From Rutpela maculata (taxonomy: Eukaryota; Arthropoda; Insecta; Coleoptera; Cerambycidae), in assembly GCA_936432065.2 (NCBI GenBank), contig OW386287.2:90935688-90999687 (forward strand): a stretch of DNA of 64,000 nt, given 5' to 3'. A program made the position numbers and the translations under genes. Positions 1 to 10,859 of the stretch are shown in pieces. Within the stretch, counting starts at the first letter, position 1; each line of letters begins with the position of its first letter. The notes beneath the pieces are model-generated. The model did not search any database and was not told the origin of the DNA. It saw nothing but the letters and a program-made list of their open reading frames with translations.

Positions 1-655
1 AGCCATGTTTAAGTTTAATTTGACATTCGATGCAATTGTCAAATCTATTCTAAAGCACTCCATGTTAACAAAGGTATTGGGTATGCTGAGTTCTAAGTAT
101 TTTAAAGAATAGCTACAATTTTTCAAATATTCATTTCATAATAGTGTTTTGGATAAAAAATGTGTCCTAATGCTTAATTAGCGTCTTTATTACACGACTG
201 CCAAGTTATGTAAATATCCGACAATAAATAACTCGAATAGTAGGGTGACTATTATTGAAATCTTAGATATGATTTTTTTTTTAAAGGAATGAATATTTTT
301 TAACGAAATTTGGTATACAGGGGTTTTAGGTTATGCCGAACAAGATTCTGTAAAAACAAAAACCCTATCTCAATCGCTAATATAAATTCCCAATTTTTGC
401 CAATTTCCTTTGATCATAGTAGGCGTATTTAATTTCGAAAAAGAAAATTTTATATAACTTTTTAATCACAATCTGAAGCAAAAGAAGTATACCAAATTTG
501 ATCTAAATCGATCAACAAATGGCCGAGATATTGGAGTGTAATGGTGAAAAGTGAGACACACTGTACATATAAATCTATAAAGCTAACAAGCTTTTATTAA
601 AATGCCCTAAAAGGAATAAAATAAATATTACGTAATTCACATCAGTTTATCACTG
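1..655. other. AT-rich sequence without recognised features
   Basis: No coding potential, RNA gene or clear repeat seen. It may be intronic to the CNG gene or intergenic. Confidence 0.5.
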
Positions 656-660
656 TTGCT

Positions 661-757
661 TAACTGACCTAAAAGCTTGTCGCGAGATATACATTAAAAT
701 AATGGTATTTCTTTCGAATTAAATACCTGCGAACTCGTGACAAGCTTTTAGGTCAGT
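661..757. repeat. Short foldback hairpin
   Basis: Inverted arms of about 25 bp, AACTGACCTAAAAGCTTGTC and its near-perfect reverse complement GACAAGCTTTTAGGTCAGTT, around a 45-bp AT-rich loop. The neighbouring hAT element inserted at the right arm's outer edge. Confidence 0.7.
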
Positions 758-763
758 TACAAC

Positions 764-3044
764 CAGGAGTGGATCGGTCCAACCGGCCCTGGCAATTTTA
801 GGAGAACGGCCCAATCAACTACGAAACAAGAATCTCAAATTTGAGTGGGCCAGGGGAGAATTTTTTTTTCTTTGGAGGGCCAAGGCCATTCCAAGCAGTC
901 ACGTGATCAAAAACGGCATCACTTCGCCATCTTGTCACTACTTTACGTCAAATAGTGACAGTTTGTTTTCCGTGCGATTTATTGTGATTTTTACCTCCAC
1001 ATCTAGTGGAAGTATAGTAACGACAAAAAAAAATTTTTAAATTTTTATTGTTCAAATAGGCTTAAAATGTCATGAAACGTCGAGATTTTAAGTTTGAACA
1101 AAAAAAAATTTCTGTGTCTGTCGGTCTGTCTGTCGGTCTGTCTGTAACTTTTTTTGTGCGCACGTTTACTCTGGAACCGTTTAAGATATTGACTTGAAAT
1201 TTGGTACACATATGTACATTAACGAGATCTGGAACTAGATTATATTTTCATCTTGTTCCGTCGTAGGGTTGGGGGGGGTAAATTGGGGTAAATTTGGGGT
1301 AAATGGGTAAATCAAGCAGATAAGAGTCCATAAAATTGGTATTTAGTATATACAAGAGAAGCTAAGGTCTCAAAAACATTTTTGGCATTAGCCACCCCAT
1401 TACCACCCCCACTCCATTATTAAAGGGGATGAAAAAAAAATTTAGTATATGTACAAGAACCAGAAACCTCAAAATATTTTTTTACTTCATCCACCCCCAC
1501 TACCACCCCCTTATCACCACCCACTACCGATGTGGGGTATCGTTTTATGGGTTTTTGGGGTAGAGGATTTATATTATTAAAGTTCCATAAACAATTATTT
1601 CCACATACAAAGTTTGTGAGTGACTTGGATGGAGAATCTGGATGTGGAAGTAGTCATTCCTTGGGCAGCGGTTTTTTACTGATAGTTTGTTAAATTTTGG
1701 ACAATAAACATTAAAAGGGCCATGGTGTCGTGGACTAAAAGAAATTGCTCTTCTAGAGATGGTGTTGACAAGAAGAAATTAGCGGGAATAACATTTCTTA
1801 GGAGGTGTAAACAACAAACAGAGCCGTATTAAAAAAAAAACAACTAATTAAATGTTTTTTAATATATTCTGGTTATATATTTCGTAGAATAAAGAAAATA
1901 GTTTATTTTAGGATAACATTGCACATTTTATATATCAAGGTGAATAAAAACTATTTCATATTTTGCCTATAATTTTTTAAGTATTATTTTTTGCGTTATT
2001 CGGAGTGCAAAATTCTTATAATTTTAAATAGTCCGGGTCTGGCAAAACCGCCATATTGTTCCTACATTTATTTACGCCTACTGGTACCGTGTCTGTATAG
2101 GAAATTTGTACAGGATGACATCTCCTTACCTTCTAACTCAATAGCCAAGGCGTAAGGAGAAAAAATGCGCCGCAGGTGAAAATTTTGTATTTTTCAAGGG
2201 CAAATGCTCAAAATGAAAAGCTAGAAATTCGAGTATCAAAAACATTTTCTTCGAAAAATAGATTTCGTCAAGCGAATTTAAAGTAAGTTTGACTCAACCA
2301 TGGTCTAAAGCAGACTGCTACCGTCTTGGCAACATTTTGAAAAACGCCACTAAACATCCATCTTCTTCTTCTTCTTTTAGCGGGGCGACGAAGGGTCGCC
2401 GCACTCAGGCCTTGTGGTCCATTGTGCTACCGCTACGTATTTACTGGATGCCCCCATTCAGGCCGGATTCTAACCCAAAGGCCAAAATCCTTCCTATAGG
2501 GGCGTTCCTTATTTCTTCCAGCACCGGAGCTAAACTAAACATCCATACTCCTTATTAAAATTTATTGACATTGAAAAACAAAGAACGAAATAAGAAATGT
2601 AAACATTTTAACAGTATAACAACAAATAATAATCAATAATAATTATGACTGATATTGTCTACATAAACATCTCCAAATACCAAAACAAAAAACAAAAAAC
2701 AAAAATAATTCTAAAGTTTTAGGGTAAAAAGAAAAAGAAAGAAGACCCCATTATACATCAGAATTTTTTTAAGCAAAGTTGCAGAATTTGAGACGAACAT
2801 GCAAAATTAGGTTATTGGGTTAATAAATGACATCTGGCATTTATGTCAGCAACCTGAAAATCACATCTCAGACTTCTGTCGTTCTGAATAAGGACTAAAG
2901 AGAGAAAAGAGCTGCCGTTTAAATTTTTTTGCCCGTCGGCCGCCGGAACAAATGCCTATTTATCTCGGACCGGCCCTGCCCGGCCCCAGAGTCAACGGCC
3001 CGATGGGCATTTGCCCGTTTGCCCCCCTGTCCTATCCACCCCTG
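764..3044. mobile_element. Non-autonomous hAT element, 2.28 kb, perfect 8-bp TSD
   Basis: Ends CAGGAGTGGAT at 764 and the reverse complement of CAGGGGTGGAT ending at 3044, flanked by perfect 8-bp duplications GTTACAAC at 756-763 and 3045-3052. An 8-bp duplication and CAGGG-type termini are the hAT signature. No hAT transposase (no RW or dimerisation region) is readable inside. The 89-codon ORF at 2289-2558 does not match transposase and is not called a gene. The element has taken in another repeat (about 985-1680). Confidence 0.85.
985..1680 (+). repeat. Interspersed repeat, 'CTTCCAC-hairpin' family, copy 1
   Basis: Starts with a small hairpin (CCTCCACATCTAGTGGAAGTA) followed by TAGTAACGAC, runs through a GTCTGTCGGTCTGTCTGT tract and G-rich or C-rich blocks (near 1265-1310 and 1390-1530), and ends near GGATGTGGAAGTAGTCATTC. 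An inverted copy lies at 58785-59505 with the same order of blocks. It sits inside the hAT element at 764-3044. Class unknown; no coding capacity. Confidence 0.7.
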
Positions 3045-3052
3045 GTTACAAC

Positions 3053-3300
3053 ATTGCAACATTGTTAAAATGATGTGGTTACGTAATATTTATTTTTTTC
3101 TTTTCAATGCATTTTAATAAATGCTTGTTTTTAAAAAGTTTTTGCTACTTATAATTTAACAATCTCTTTATTAAAACTGAATACAAAATATTGAAATTTA
3201 CAATCTACATCCAATTCAACTATCCTGTAAATAAAAAGTATTTTACTCATCAACTACTATATTTCTCGAATAAAAAAAGCCTTCATGTAAGTACTTACAT
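3053..3300. other. AT-rich spacer
   Basis: Nothing recognised apart from runs of A and T. Confidence 0.4.
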
Positions 3301-3309
3301 GCTTTTCAG

Positions 3310-3560
3310 GGTCGTGTAGAGAGCATGTGTGAGCCGTCTATTTTTGGGAAGGCGGCGGGCGGCTAAATTGGGGAATTTTTTAAAAACTTTTCTCCCCCCC
3401 CCGCTCATCAATTTTTTGGAGAAATTATTATTTATTTATTTACAGAGTTGGCTTCTTAAGTTTATGAAGTTAGCAAATTTGAAAAATACCCCCCAAAAAA
3501 GTTGCCTCGCTACTGCTCTGTTTGTTACTATTGAAGTAGGAAGCGGTATTTTAGATTTTT
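3310..3560 (+). mobile_element. hAT-like remnant (uninterrupted paralogue of 19078-22315)
   Basis: Shares the block ACAGAGTTGGCTTCTTAAGT, a polyC tract and the tail GTTGCCTCGCTACTGCTCTG with the remnant at 19124-19299 plus 22245-22315. Because it is unbroken at TTAA (3456-3459) it serves as the empty site for the 2.9-kb insertion there. Ends are eroded. Confidence 0.6.
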
Positions 3561-3647
3561 CACACCAGCGCAGCGGCTAAGTCTCTAGAAACGGCTCTGA
3601 TGTTTTTCTGTACTTTATAGGTTTATAATAAACAGTCAGAATGATAA

Positions 3648-4160
3648 ACTAGTGGAAGCATTATTTATACTCTTCGCCGATTTACTGAGCTTTTTATATA
3701 ATTGTTACACATTCTATAGGATACTCTTCGCATTTTTCTTGTAAATAATGTTAGTTTTTGGACATTCTAAATTTTGTGATACCAACTTTGTTGTGAAAAA
3801 AAAATATATGAAAAAAAATCGCCATGTGAGGGATCGAACACGAGACCTTTGGATTGAAAGGCAACAAACAACAACAATAACACTTTATTGAACATTTTTA
3901 TATACATTTATGCGCCTCGCCGGAACCTGTCCCCGAGCCAGCCAGACAACCACGGCGCTGAGTGCCGTGGTGATTGTAGGGCTGGGCGAGGTAGGTCCGG
4001 TTTGGCTTAACGACGGATGTCTTATAAGTTAGTACTCCTGTCTGTCACAGGCAGACTTAAAAACTAAAATAAAATTAAAAATGTGTCCACACGGACCTAA
4101 AGCTAATTAAAAGAAAAATGCTTTAGCCATTGGGCTATCTCATCTTACCACAAAACTTGA
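3648..4160. repeat. tRNA-like (SINE-type) composite repeat, copy 1, split by a LINE tail
   Basis: Left part TGGAAGCATTATTTATACTC...GGATACTCTTCGCA, then a minus-strand tRNA-like block. Reading the minus strand, an A box (GATAGCCCAATGGCTA, near 4115-4132) and a B box (TGTTCGATCCC, near 3830-3840) are visible, separated by an inserted LINE 3' end. Other copies are at about 8040-8270 and 12405-12492 plus 16914-17150. The copy is too degenerate for a functional tRNA. Confidence 0.6.
3868..4113 (-). mobile_element. 5'-truncated Jockey-like LINE 3' end
   Basis: On the minus strand it ends GAGGCGCATAAATGTATATA...AATAAAGTGTTATTG plus a TTGTTG tail. The LINE at 39300-40302 (GAGGCGCATTCATGT) and the 62-bp insert at 22391-22452 carry the same terminal signature. 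It lies between the A and B boxes of the tRNA-like repeat. No coding part remains. Confidence 0.65.
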
Positions 4161-4167
4161 ATGAATA

Positions 4168-5933
4168 CACAGCCACACAAAAAAATAAAGTGTCTTGACC
4201 CCAGAGACTGACTAGGTAGACTTTATGTTTTTCGGGTCGCTGAATCCGAATCCGGGGTCCATTTGATCCCATGTCATCAGGTTTAGGGTCATTTGAAGGT
4301 CAAAGTGAGATAGGACCGTGAAAAATTCCGCAAAAAATTTATGTTTATGTTTTTGAGGTTGCTGAATCCGAATCCGGGGTTTATTTGATACCATCATGTC
4401 AGAATCAAGGTCAAATGAAGGTCAAACACATGAAATTCAACAATACAATCTTTTTGACCCCGGATTCTGAAAAAGCAGAAAATTGTACGTCCAAATACAT
4501 CCTCAACGGTTTATGGAACCGATTTCTTAGGTCATTTGTTGGTTATCAAGCAGTCAAATGCTTATTTTCCATTTCTTAGCTGATATATCGATTGTAAATC
4601 GAAAACTTGCGTCTATGACTAGTTTTTGTGGTCGCTTATCACGATCCCGGTATCCATTTGATACCATGACGTATAAACTAAGGTCAATCGCCATAATTCG
4701 AATGATATAAATTTTTTAACCCCGTATTCTCAAAGAACAAAAAATCTTACGTCCAAATACGTCTTGATCTGAGTCGAACCGAATTTCATATGGAGGTATT
4801 AAACTATTTTGAGATGTTTTAAACTACATTTTTAAGTCCAAAGACCTAAATCCAAATCTGCTGAATTCAATAGCCTCAAATTCAATAACCCAATAACCTA
4901 ATAGCTCTAAAAACCTAATCCCGTAGCTATAAAATGGGGATTACAGACGATGAAAGCTGATGAATCCGTTTACTCGAATGACCACATTGCTCAATAATCC
5001 CATAACGAGATACTGAGTTACAGAGGGAAAAGAATTCCCTGTTTATAGACTGACATAACCCTATAGTTCTCCTTTAGTAGGTTCGGAATCATTGGGCCAT
5101 TGCGTGAAACTAGGCGCATTGATTTTTATTTATTTATCTATTTATTCTTATTTATTTATTTATTTATTTATTTATTCAATTTATAATTTGTTTTTTAGTT
5201 CATTGATCACCTATCCATTTATCATCTCGAAAACAACTCTTGTACGAAATCCGTTCACGCAACCTCCTCGTGGTATACATCGGGTAACGCTAATGCTGAC
5301 GGTTTCACAATTCAGTTGAAAGATTCAAAAGAAATCTGTATTTGACCTGCAGATGATCTTTCAGGGTCCAAAAAATTATATCATTCGAATTATATCGTTT
5401 GACCTTCGTTTGACCTCAGTTTATACATCATGGTATCAAATGGATACCGGGATCGTGATAAGCGACCACAAAAACTTAAAGGTCACTAGTCATAGACGCA
5501 AGTTTTCGATTTACAATGGATATGTCAGCTAAGAAATGGAAAAAAAGCATTTGATAACCAACAAATGACCTAAGAAATCGGTTCCATAAACCGTTCAGAA
5601 TGTATTCGACGTAAAATTTTCTGCTTTTTCAGAATCCGGGGTCAAAAAATATTGTATTATTGAATTTCATGTGTTTGACCTTCATTTGACCTTGATTCTG
5701 ACATGATGGTATCAAATAAACCCCGGATTCGGATTCAGCAACCTCAAAAACGTAAACATAAGTTTTTTACGCAATTTTTCACGGTCATATCTCAATTTGA
5801 CCTTCAAATGACCTTAAACCTGATGACATGGGATCAAATGGACCCCGGATTCGGATTTAGCGACCCGAAAAACATAATGTCTACCTAGTCAGTCTCTGGG
5901 GTCAAGACACTTTATCTTTTTTGTTTGGCTGTG
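4168..5933. mobile_element. Foldback element, ~580-bp inverted arms with internal tandem subrepeats
   Basis: Arms 4168-4750 and 5355-5933 are reverse complements of high identity, starting CACAGCCACACAAAAAAATA and ending in the matching GGCTGTG. Within each arm a unit of about 155 bp recurs, with motifs CCGAATCCGGGGT and TTTGATACCAT. The element is flanked by ATA at 4165-4167 and 5934-5936, a possible 3-bp TSD. The centre (4850-5340) is AT-rich with an (ATTT)n tract. No transposase. Two 61-codon ORFs, one per arm, are mirror images of the same arm sequence and are not genes. Confidence 0.85.
5105..5176 (+). repeat. (ATTT)n microsatellite in the foldback centre
   Basis: Interrupted TTTA/TTAT runs. 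Confidence 0.85.
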
Positions 5934-6675
5934 ATATCGTTCAAGAATTATATAGTCGGAGAGCAGCCAATCTGTAGGAAGCATTTTAAAAGTAGTCTAT
6001 ACAACTCGCGAACACCCACCTAAAAAACAGATGATATTATGTAAAATGACCTTCTGGATTTGATTTTTGAGTTCGCCCATTAATTTGAGATTGCCAAATC
6101 GGTCAATTCGCAAATTTTTTGAAAAATTTTAAAATTATGTGTTAATTTTTGTTTTGCACATAACACATTATATCTTTTTTATTTTAATTCAGATTTTGAC
6201 CAATATTTTACAAATTATCCCTCCAATATTCTTGGACAGGCTGACGGCAAAGAATATAGTGTAACTAATAATATAGTGCCTAAAAAAAATATAATTACCC
6301 TCTATTGTCGCGGTTTTTTAAAATTTGCGTTGAAAAATACCCGATCGAGGTAACTTTTTTATTTTTAAAGAGAGAGTTATAGTATAAACGAGAAAAATGT
6401 CCCATATACTTTAAACAAACTTTTTTATAAAGAGATTTTTTGGAAATTCGGCTCATGTAACGAGATGACGCTGTTGGAAGCGGCCGCGCAACTCGTCCGC
6501 ATTAATTTAAAGCATAACTTCTGTTAACGTCGCCCATCTGTGGTGTCGTTTAAGCGATCAAGTGAGTCTACAGATTATTTAGTTTCTATTTGCAATTAAA
6601 TGTTATAAAATTATGTAGATAATCTCGAAACATACACATTAAAAAATATATTTTCATTAATTATAACAGCAAGTG

Positions 6676-6840
6676 GGTACTAAAGATTACATTTTCCTTC
6701 GCATAAACAACTTATGTTACATTGCGCGTTTGCTTTGCTACACTTGCAGCTTGTAGTACAGTTATATAATTTACATTTACAAAATGGAGTTAACTCAATA
6801 AAATTGGGTTTTGGGCTTTTTGAAATCATCTTTGGAAATA
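6676..6840 (-). pseudogene. C-terminal cysteine cluster of Academ-like nuclease (fragment)
   Basis: Reading the minus strand from about 6840, an open frame gives KPNFIELTPFCKCK, then a run of cysteines (CTTSCKCS, QCNISCLCEGKC) and a TAG stop about nine bases from the last Cys. The spacing C-x-C, C-x3-C-x-C, C-x3-C-x-C-x3-C matches the C-terminal cluster at 25114-25280, so this is a second copy of the same family. It is far too short to act alone. Confidence 0.55.
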
Positions 6841-6893
6841 AGATTTCCTCCTTTAAGTACTATCCAAAATCTAAAATATTTGGAATTCTGGGC

Positions 6894-7166
6894 TTAATTT
6901 GGTAGGCTGTCTTGTAAATAGCACATTGCAGAAATGCCCTTTTTACTTGTATTCTCTGTACTAGGATTTACAATTTCTGATTTTCTTTTATAAGCAGTTC
7001 GGGTATACGATCTTCTACATTGTGCATGGTAAACTGGATTTAGTGATAAAAATAAATTTTTCTGTTCTAAATATTGTTTTAGAGCCACAGAAATGTCATC
7101 GGATTTTGCATTTGATCGGTACATTTCTAAAGCCGTAAATATCGCTCGCAGACAAAAAATTTTCAT
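6894..7166 (-). pseudogene. N-terminal fragment of Academ-like XPG nuclease protein
   Basis: Minus-strand ORF of 90 codons. Residues about 20-75 (NPVYHAQCRRSYTR, then TAYKRKSEIV) resemble the Tyr-His-x-x-Cys...Tyr-Thr segment seen near the N-terminus of the invertebrate XPG-like, transposon-borne protein family. The first 20 or so codons overlap another repeat (copies at 9600-9910 and 17290-17610), so the apparent start is not real. No nuclease core follows; the sequence breaks at 6894 and the C-terminal cluster resumes 50 bases on. Identification rests on pattern memory of the family and on the neighbouring cysteine cluster. Confidence 0.5.
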
Positions 7167-7400
7167 ACCATTGTGTTAGTGAACAAATTCTGAACAACTT
7201 TCAAAATGTCCGTCTGTCTGCCCGTCCGTCACGTTTCTTGTAAGCACGATAACTGAAGAAAGAAAATTCCGATTGTACTGAAATTTGGACAGTAAATTAG
7301 TGTTAGCTAGAAGAAGAACCCTATTTGAACAAAATCGATCGATAAATAAAAATGTTATTACTTAATGATTTAAATTTGATAAATTAACTCCTATATAAAA
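7090..7400 (-). repeat. 'GGACGGACAGACGGAC' repeat family, copy 1
   Basis: The minus strand reads CTTCTAGCTAACACTAA...GTCACGGACGGGCAGACGG...GAAAGTTGTTCAGAA, then GTTCACTAACACAATGGTATG. Plus-strand copies lie at 9600-9910 and 17290-17610, with a degraded one at 10650-10815. Class unknown. Confidence 0.6.
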
Positions 7401-7656
7401 AAGTCTATTTGACAGTCACATTTTGTCACTTTGACAGCGATAAAAAAGGTGCATCGTTTCTTATCACGATAAAAATACCTGTTCCTCAAAAGCAGAGTAT
7501 ATCTAGTAGTCGCACGTCATTTTAAAATCTGTACTGTCGGCTATAACTTTTAAGTCTTGTGGAAATTATACTGTACGATATGAGTCGTTTTGAGAAAATT
7601 ATAATTATTTTTAATTGTTGTTCGTTCACATATTCTGTCGTTAATTTATCTTGCCA

Positions 7657-7872
7657 AAAATCACTCGAGCTTTTCTTTTATGAATAAATTTCTTTTTAAC
7701 TCAATATTTTGTCAATCAGTAATTTTGCTCGAAAAACTGACATTTGACAAAATCGCTCGATCTCCGGTCTCGCGATTTTTCATGTCAGTTTTTCTCATAA
7801 AAGCACTGATTGGCAAAATTATTTCGTTACAAAGAGAAATTTATCCGATAAAAAAAAAGCTCTTGTGATTTT
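7657..7872. mobile_element. Palindromic MITE, ~215 bp
   Basis: Two arms of roughly 100 bp (AAAATCACTCGAGCTTTT... and ...AAAGCTCTTGTGATTTT) pair around a short centre near 7760. Shared blocks include CAATCAGT, AAAACTGACAT and the ATCGCTCGATCT/CGCGATTTTT core. It would fold into one hairpin. No TSD assigned. Confidence 0.65.
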
Positions 7873-8039
7873 ACTGTTGAAAAAATTTTTTTTTAATTTT
7901 TATGTTTTTGTAATTGAATAGAAATCTAGTGAAATATTTCATTTTAATATTTCTAATTATTTATATATTTTACAAATATACATTTCATAATGTAATATAC
8001 AACCGTGAAAATATGATTTTATAGCTCGTGTCTTATAAT

Positions 8040-8270
8040 GTAAAAATTTACATTCTTCTACGTGTAAGGTGGTGGTGTAGTTCTTTTGACTCGGAATCGA
8101 AACCCAAATGGGGTTTGGTATAGTTTTTTTACCAAGTCTTTTACCAACTAAGATCGTACTATAAAATTAAAAATGTCTAAAAGTAACATTATTTACAAAA
8201 AACTGCGAAAAGTATCCTATTGAATGTATAACAATTATATAAAAATCCAGTTAACAGGCGAAGAGTACGT
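8040..8270 (-). repeat. tRNA-like composite repeat, copy 2
   Basis: Contains GGTGGTGGTGTAGTTC (A-box-like) and CTCGGAATCGAAACCC, then the block AAACTGCGAAAAGTATCCTA that matches the reverse complement of the 3720-3755 block. The unbroken junction (TTTTCGCAGTTTTTTGTAAA on the minus strand) is an empty site for the 4.4-kb insertion at 12493-16913. Confidence 0.55.
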
Positions 8271-9179
8271 TTTTAGCTTGTTTCCTTTGATTTCCTATCC
8301 GAGTAATTATAATTTATTATGCCAAACTATGTGTTTATAACGCACTAAATATAAGGACTGAGACAAAAAGCACTTTCAACTTAACATAAATGGATACTGG
8401 AAAATAATAATCACCCGGCGACCCGGCACGTGTCTGCGTTTAGCTCTAGATGCGATTGCGGCCGATTCATAGTAGCGCGCATTCATTCGGACGCTGAAAC
8501 AATTAATGAATATTTCGATAAGGGAGCAAAATTTCAAAAAAAACTTCTTATAAAAGATTTTATTTAGTTCATTCGGAACATTTTCTTCGATTATAGTAGG
8601 CACCTAACTTTAAAAATAAAAAAGATACCTCGATCGGACATTTTACTCTGCAAATTTTAAAGATTTTGCGTCAAAGAAAAGTTGTTATTTTTTTTTTGCC
8701 AACTAATTATTTTTTAGGTAAAGTTTTTTACTTTCAACATATCAAAGAATAGTTAGAGAATATTATGTAAAAAAATTAAAAAATTCTGAAGTAAAATAAA
8801 AAATATATGACGTGTTATATGAAAAACAAAAAATAACACATAATTTTTATTTTTTTTAGAAAATTGCCAATTTGGTCATTTTGGCAATCTCAAATCAATG
8901 GGCGAATTCAAAAATCAAGTTTAGCGGGTTATTTTACATCAGATTACCTATTTTTTAGGTGGGTGTTCGCGAGTTGTATAGAGGGTGTCGAATTCAGAGG
9001 GTCTGGTCTTCCACTAATATTTCAACGGATTAGATATATTATTATGAAATATTGTTGCGAATCTACGCTGATTTCCAACAAATGCGATATTTTTTTTGGA
9101 CTGTATCTAATCAAATATATAAATAACTCTTACCAATTTCATGTATGGTTCCAACCACTGTTTTATTTTAATTTTTAAT

Positions 9180-9590
9180 ATCAGAAATAGGAAAGTATTC
9201 GGAGGGGTAGGAAAGGAAATTTCTGATACTCTACTCTAAACTTAAGTTAAATTCAATTTCACTAATATTTATTATCAAGACTAAGGCCCGTCTGTATTGG
9301 CTTTCAGCTCAAATCTATATGACTATTTTAGAAAACAAAAAAGCATTCTGGTTTTTGTACATTATAAGAAATCCACAAATAATATTTTAAATCTATCCAC
9401 CCAGCGACATCTCTTGCTGACAAGAAATATCAAACAATAGTACAAATTGTAGATTCCCCTAAATTTTAAAAATAAATAATTAATAATAAATCAATAATAA
9501 CTAGGCGTAAACAAATATATATATTATTAAAATATAAAAACAAAAAAAAATTATAGGGAATAACATTTCACAAGATTTCTATTTAAATAC
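9180..9590. other. AT-rich spacer
   Basis: No gene or clear repeat; A-rich runs toward the right end. Confidence 0.4.
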
Positions 9591-9910
9591 AAATGACAGA
9601 AATTATGAAAAAAAATTATTTTTTTTTAAATGATTAATAACTTTTTTATTTACTGATTGATTTTTTTCAAAAATAATAGGGTTCTTCCTCTAGCTAACGC
9701 TAACTTACTTTCCAAATTTCAATACAATTGGACTTTTCTTTCTTAAGTTATCGTGCTTACAAGAAACGTGACGGACGGACGGACAGACGGACATTTTGAA
9801 AGTTGTTCAGAATTCGTTCACTAACATAATGATATGAAAATTTTTTCTCTACGAGCGATATTTACTGATTTAGAAATGTGCCGATCAAATACAATATTCT
9901 TTTCGTTTTT
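9590..9910 (+). repeat. 'GGACGGACAGACGGAC' repeat family, copy 2
   Basis: Same block order as 7090-7400 but on the opposite strand, well preserved (TTCTTCCTCTAGCTAACGCT, GACGGACGGACGGACAGACG, GTTCAGAATTCGTTCACTAA). With copy 1 it could mediate inversion of the segment between them. Confidence 0.65.
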
Positions 9911-10086
9911 GCAAAGAGTATAATAATCACTGCAACAAAACAAATTAAAATTGTCTTCAAAATATAAACGTCACAACTTAAGAACACACAAAATTTCGAT
10001 TACAATGCTTGCGCCTTGGCGGGATCAATTGTTAGGGGGTGTTACCTAGACGCTAGTTAAGTAATATGCTCATGGCGAGTAGAGTA

Positions 10087-10160
10087 GTACAAACTAAATT
10101 CAAGCCAAGTTCAGCTTGGTTCAAGATCAAGAGCCAACTTGGCTTGAACTTAGTTGGTAC
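10087..10160. repeat. Strong short hairpin (GTAC...GTAC)
   Basis: Arms GTACAAACTAAATTCAAGCC and its partner ending TTGGTAC pair over about 25 bp with two wobble-type mismatches, leaving a loop of about 24 bases. About 700 bases upstream of exon A. It could be a MITE remnant or a microRNA-like precursor; nothing in the sequence decides. Confidence 0.6.
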
Positions 10161-10259
10161 AACTCTCCCTTTAGATGTTCAATTTTCAACAGTCCCCACT
10201 TCTAATATTGAATATGGCATTGATGGAATATTTAGTTATTTTTATCAGTAATAACAGTC

Positions 10260-10859
10260 AGTATTTTATAATTTTGACAGTATTGTTGATCGTATAAAGA
10301 GTGCTTTAAAGAGCTGCTTTTAGTAAAAAAATGCTCCAAGTTTAACTTCTTGCAGTATTACCAAGATCTCGAACTATTCCACTTTCTCTGCTAAATTCAC
10401 AGCCATCACGACGCACAAGACAATAATTTTTGCCGTTTACAATAACAATAACAGTCATCAACGGTAACAACACATTTGATTTCCGTGGCATTTTGGTGAA
10501 AGTTAGGAATTAATTTGGATTTGTTACTATAAACGAATTCTTTGATAACTTTTTGTAGTAACTATCGCGACCAGACATGTGGCGTTTTCTGCTAATCAAA
10601 TAAAATTTTTGATAATTAATGAAGAGAAGCGCCCAATCGAATTATCCAACTGTGCTAAATCTGAAATCGCTAACTTACCATCAAAATTTCAACAAGATCG
10701 AACTCTTCGTGCTTTCAAGAAACGTTACGGGCGGAGAGATGAATAATTTGAAAATTTTTCAAAATTCGTTGTCTAATACAATATGATAGGGTACATTTTT
10801 CTCTACTCGCAATAGTATAATAATAAATAAAAACTCACCATATTTTTTTGTATTTTTAG
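10260..10859. other. Intron before CNG exon A, with a degraded repeat
   Basis: 10650-10815 is a decayed copy of the 'GGACGGACAGACGGAC' family (CAAGAAACGTTACGGGCGG, then CAAAATTCGTTGTCTAATAC). The rest is AT-rich, with the acceptor tract at 10840-10859. Confidence 0.5.

Larger units (their letters stand above)
5990..8985 (-). mobile_element. Degenerate Academ-like element with ~500-bp inverted arms
   Basis: Outer ends TCTATACAACTCGCGAACAC at about 5997 and its reverse complement ending near 8980. The arms (about 5997-6500 and 8400-8980) remain alignable over their length, sharing an AT-rich block, an ACCCGATCGAGGTA-like block and the AAAATTTGCG region. Inside, on the minus strand, are two pieces of the same nuclease family as the 24-29 kb element: an N-terminal piece (6894-7166) and a cysteine-cluster C-terminus (6676-6840). 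The middle of the gene is gone. A palindromic MITE and a tRNA-like repeat have also inserted. I could not find a clear TSD. Confidence 0.6.

Noticed and set aside
2289..2558. 89-codon ORF inside the hAT element
   Set aside because: Serine run from a TCT repeat and no transposase motif; not supported as a gene.
4212..5888. Two near-identical 61-codon ORFs (minus at 4212-4397, plus at 5703-5888)
   Set aside because: They are mirror images in the two arms of a foldback element; the similarity comes from the arm repeat, not from a protein.
8864..9178. 104-codon ORF considered as a missing CNG membrane exon
   Set aside because: Most of it lies in the inverted arm of the 5990-8985 element and it has no S1-S6 or pore motif.
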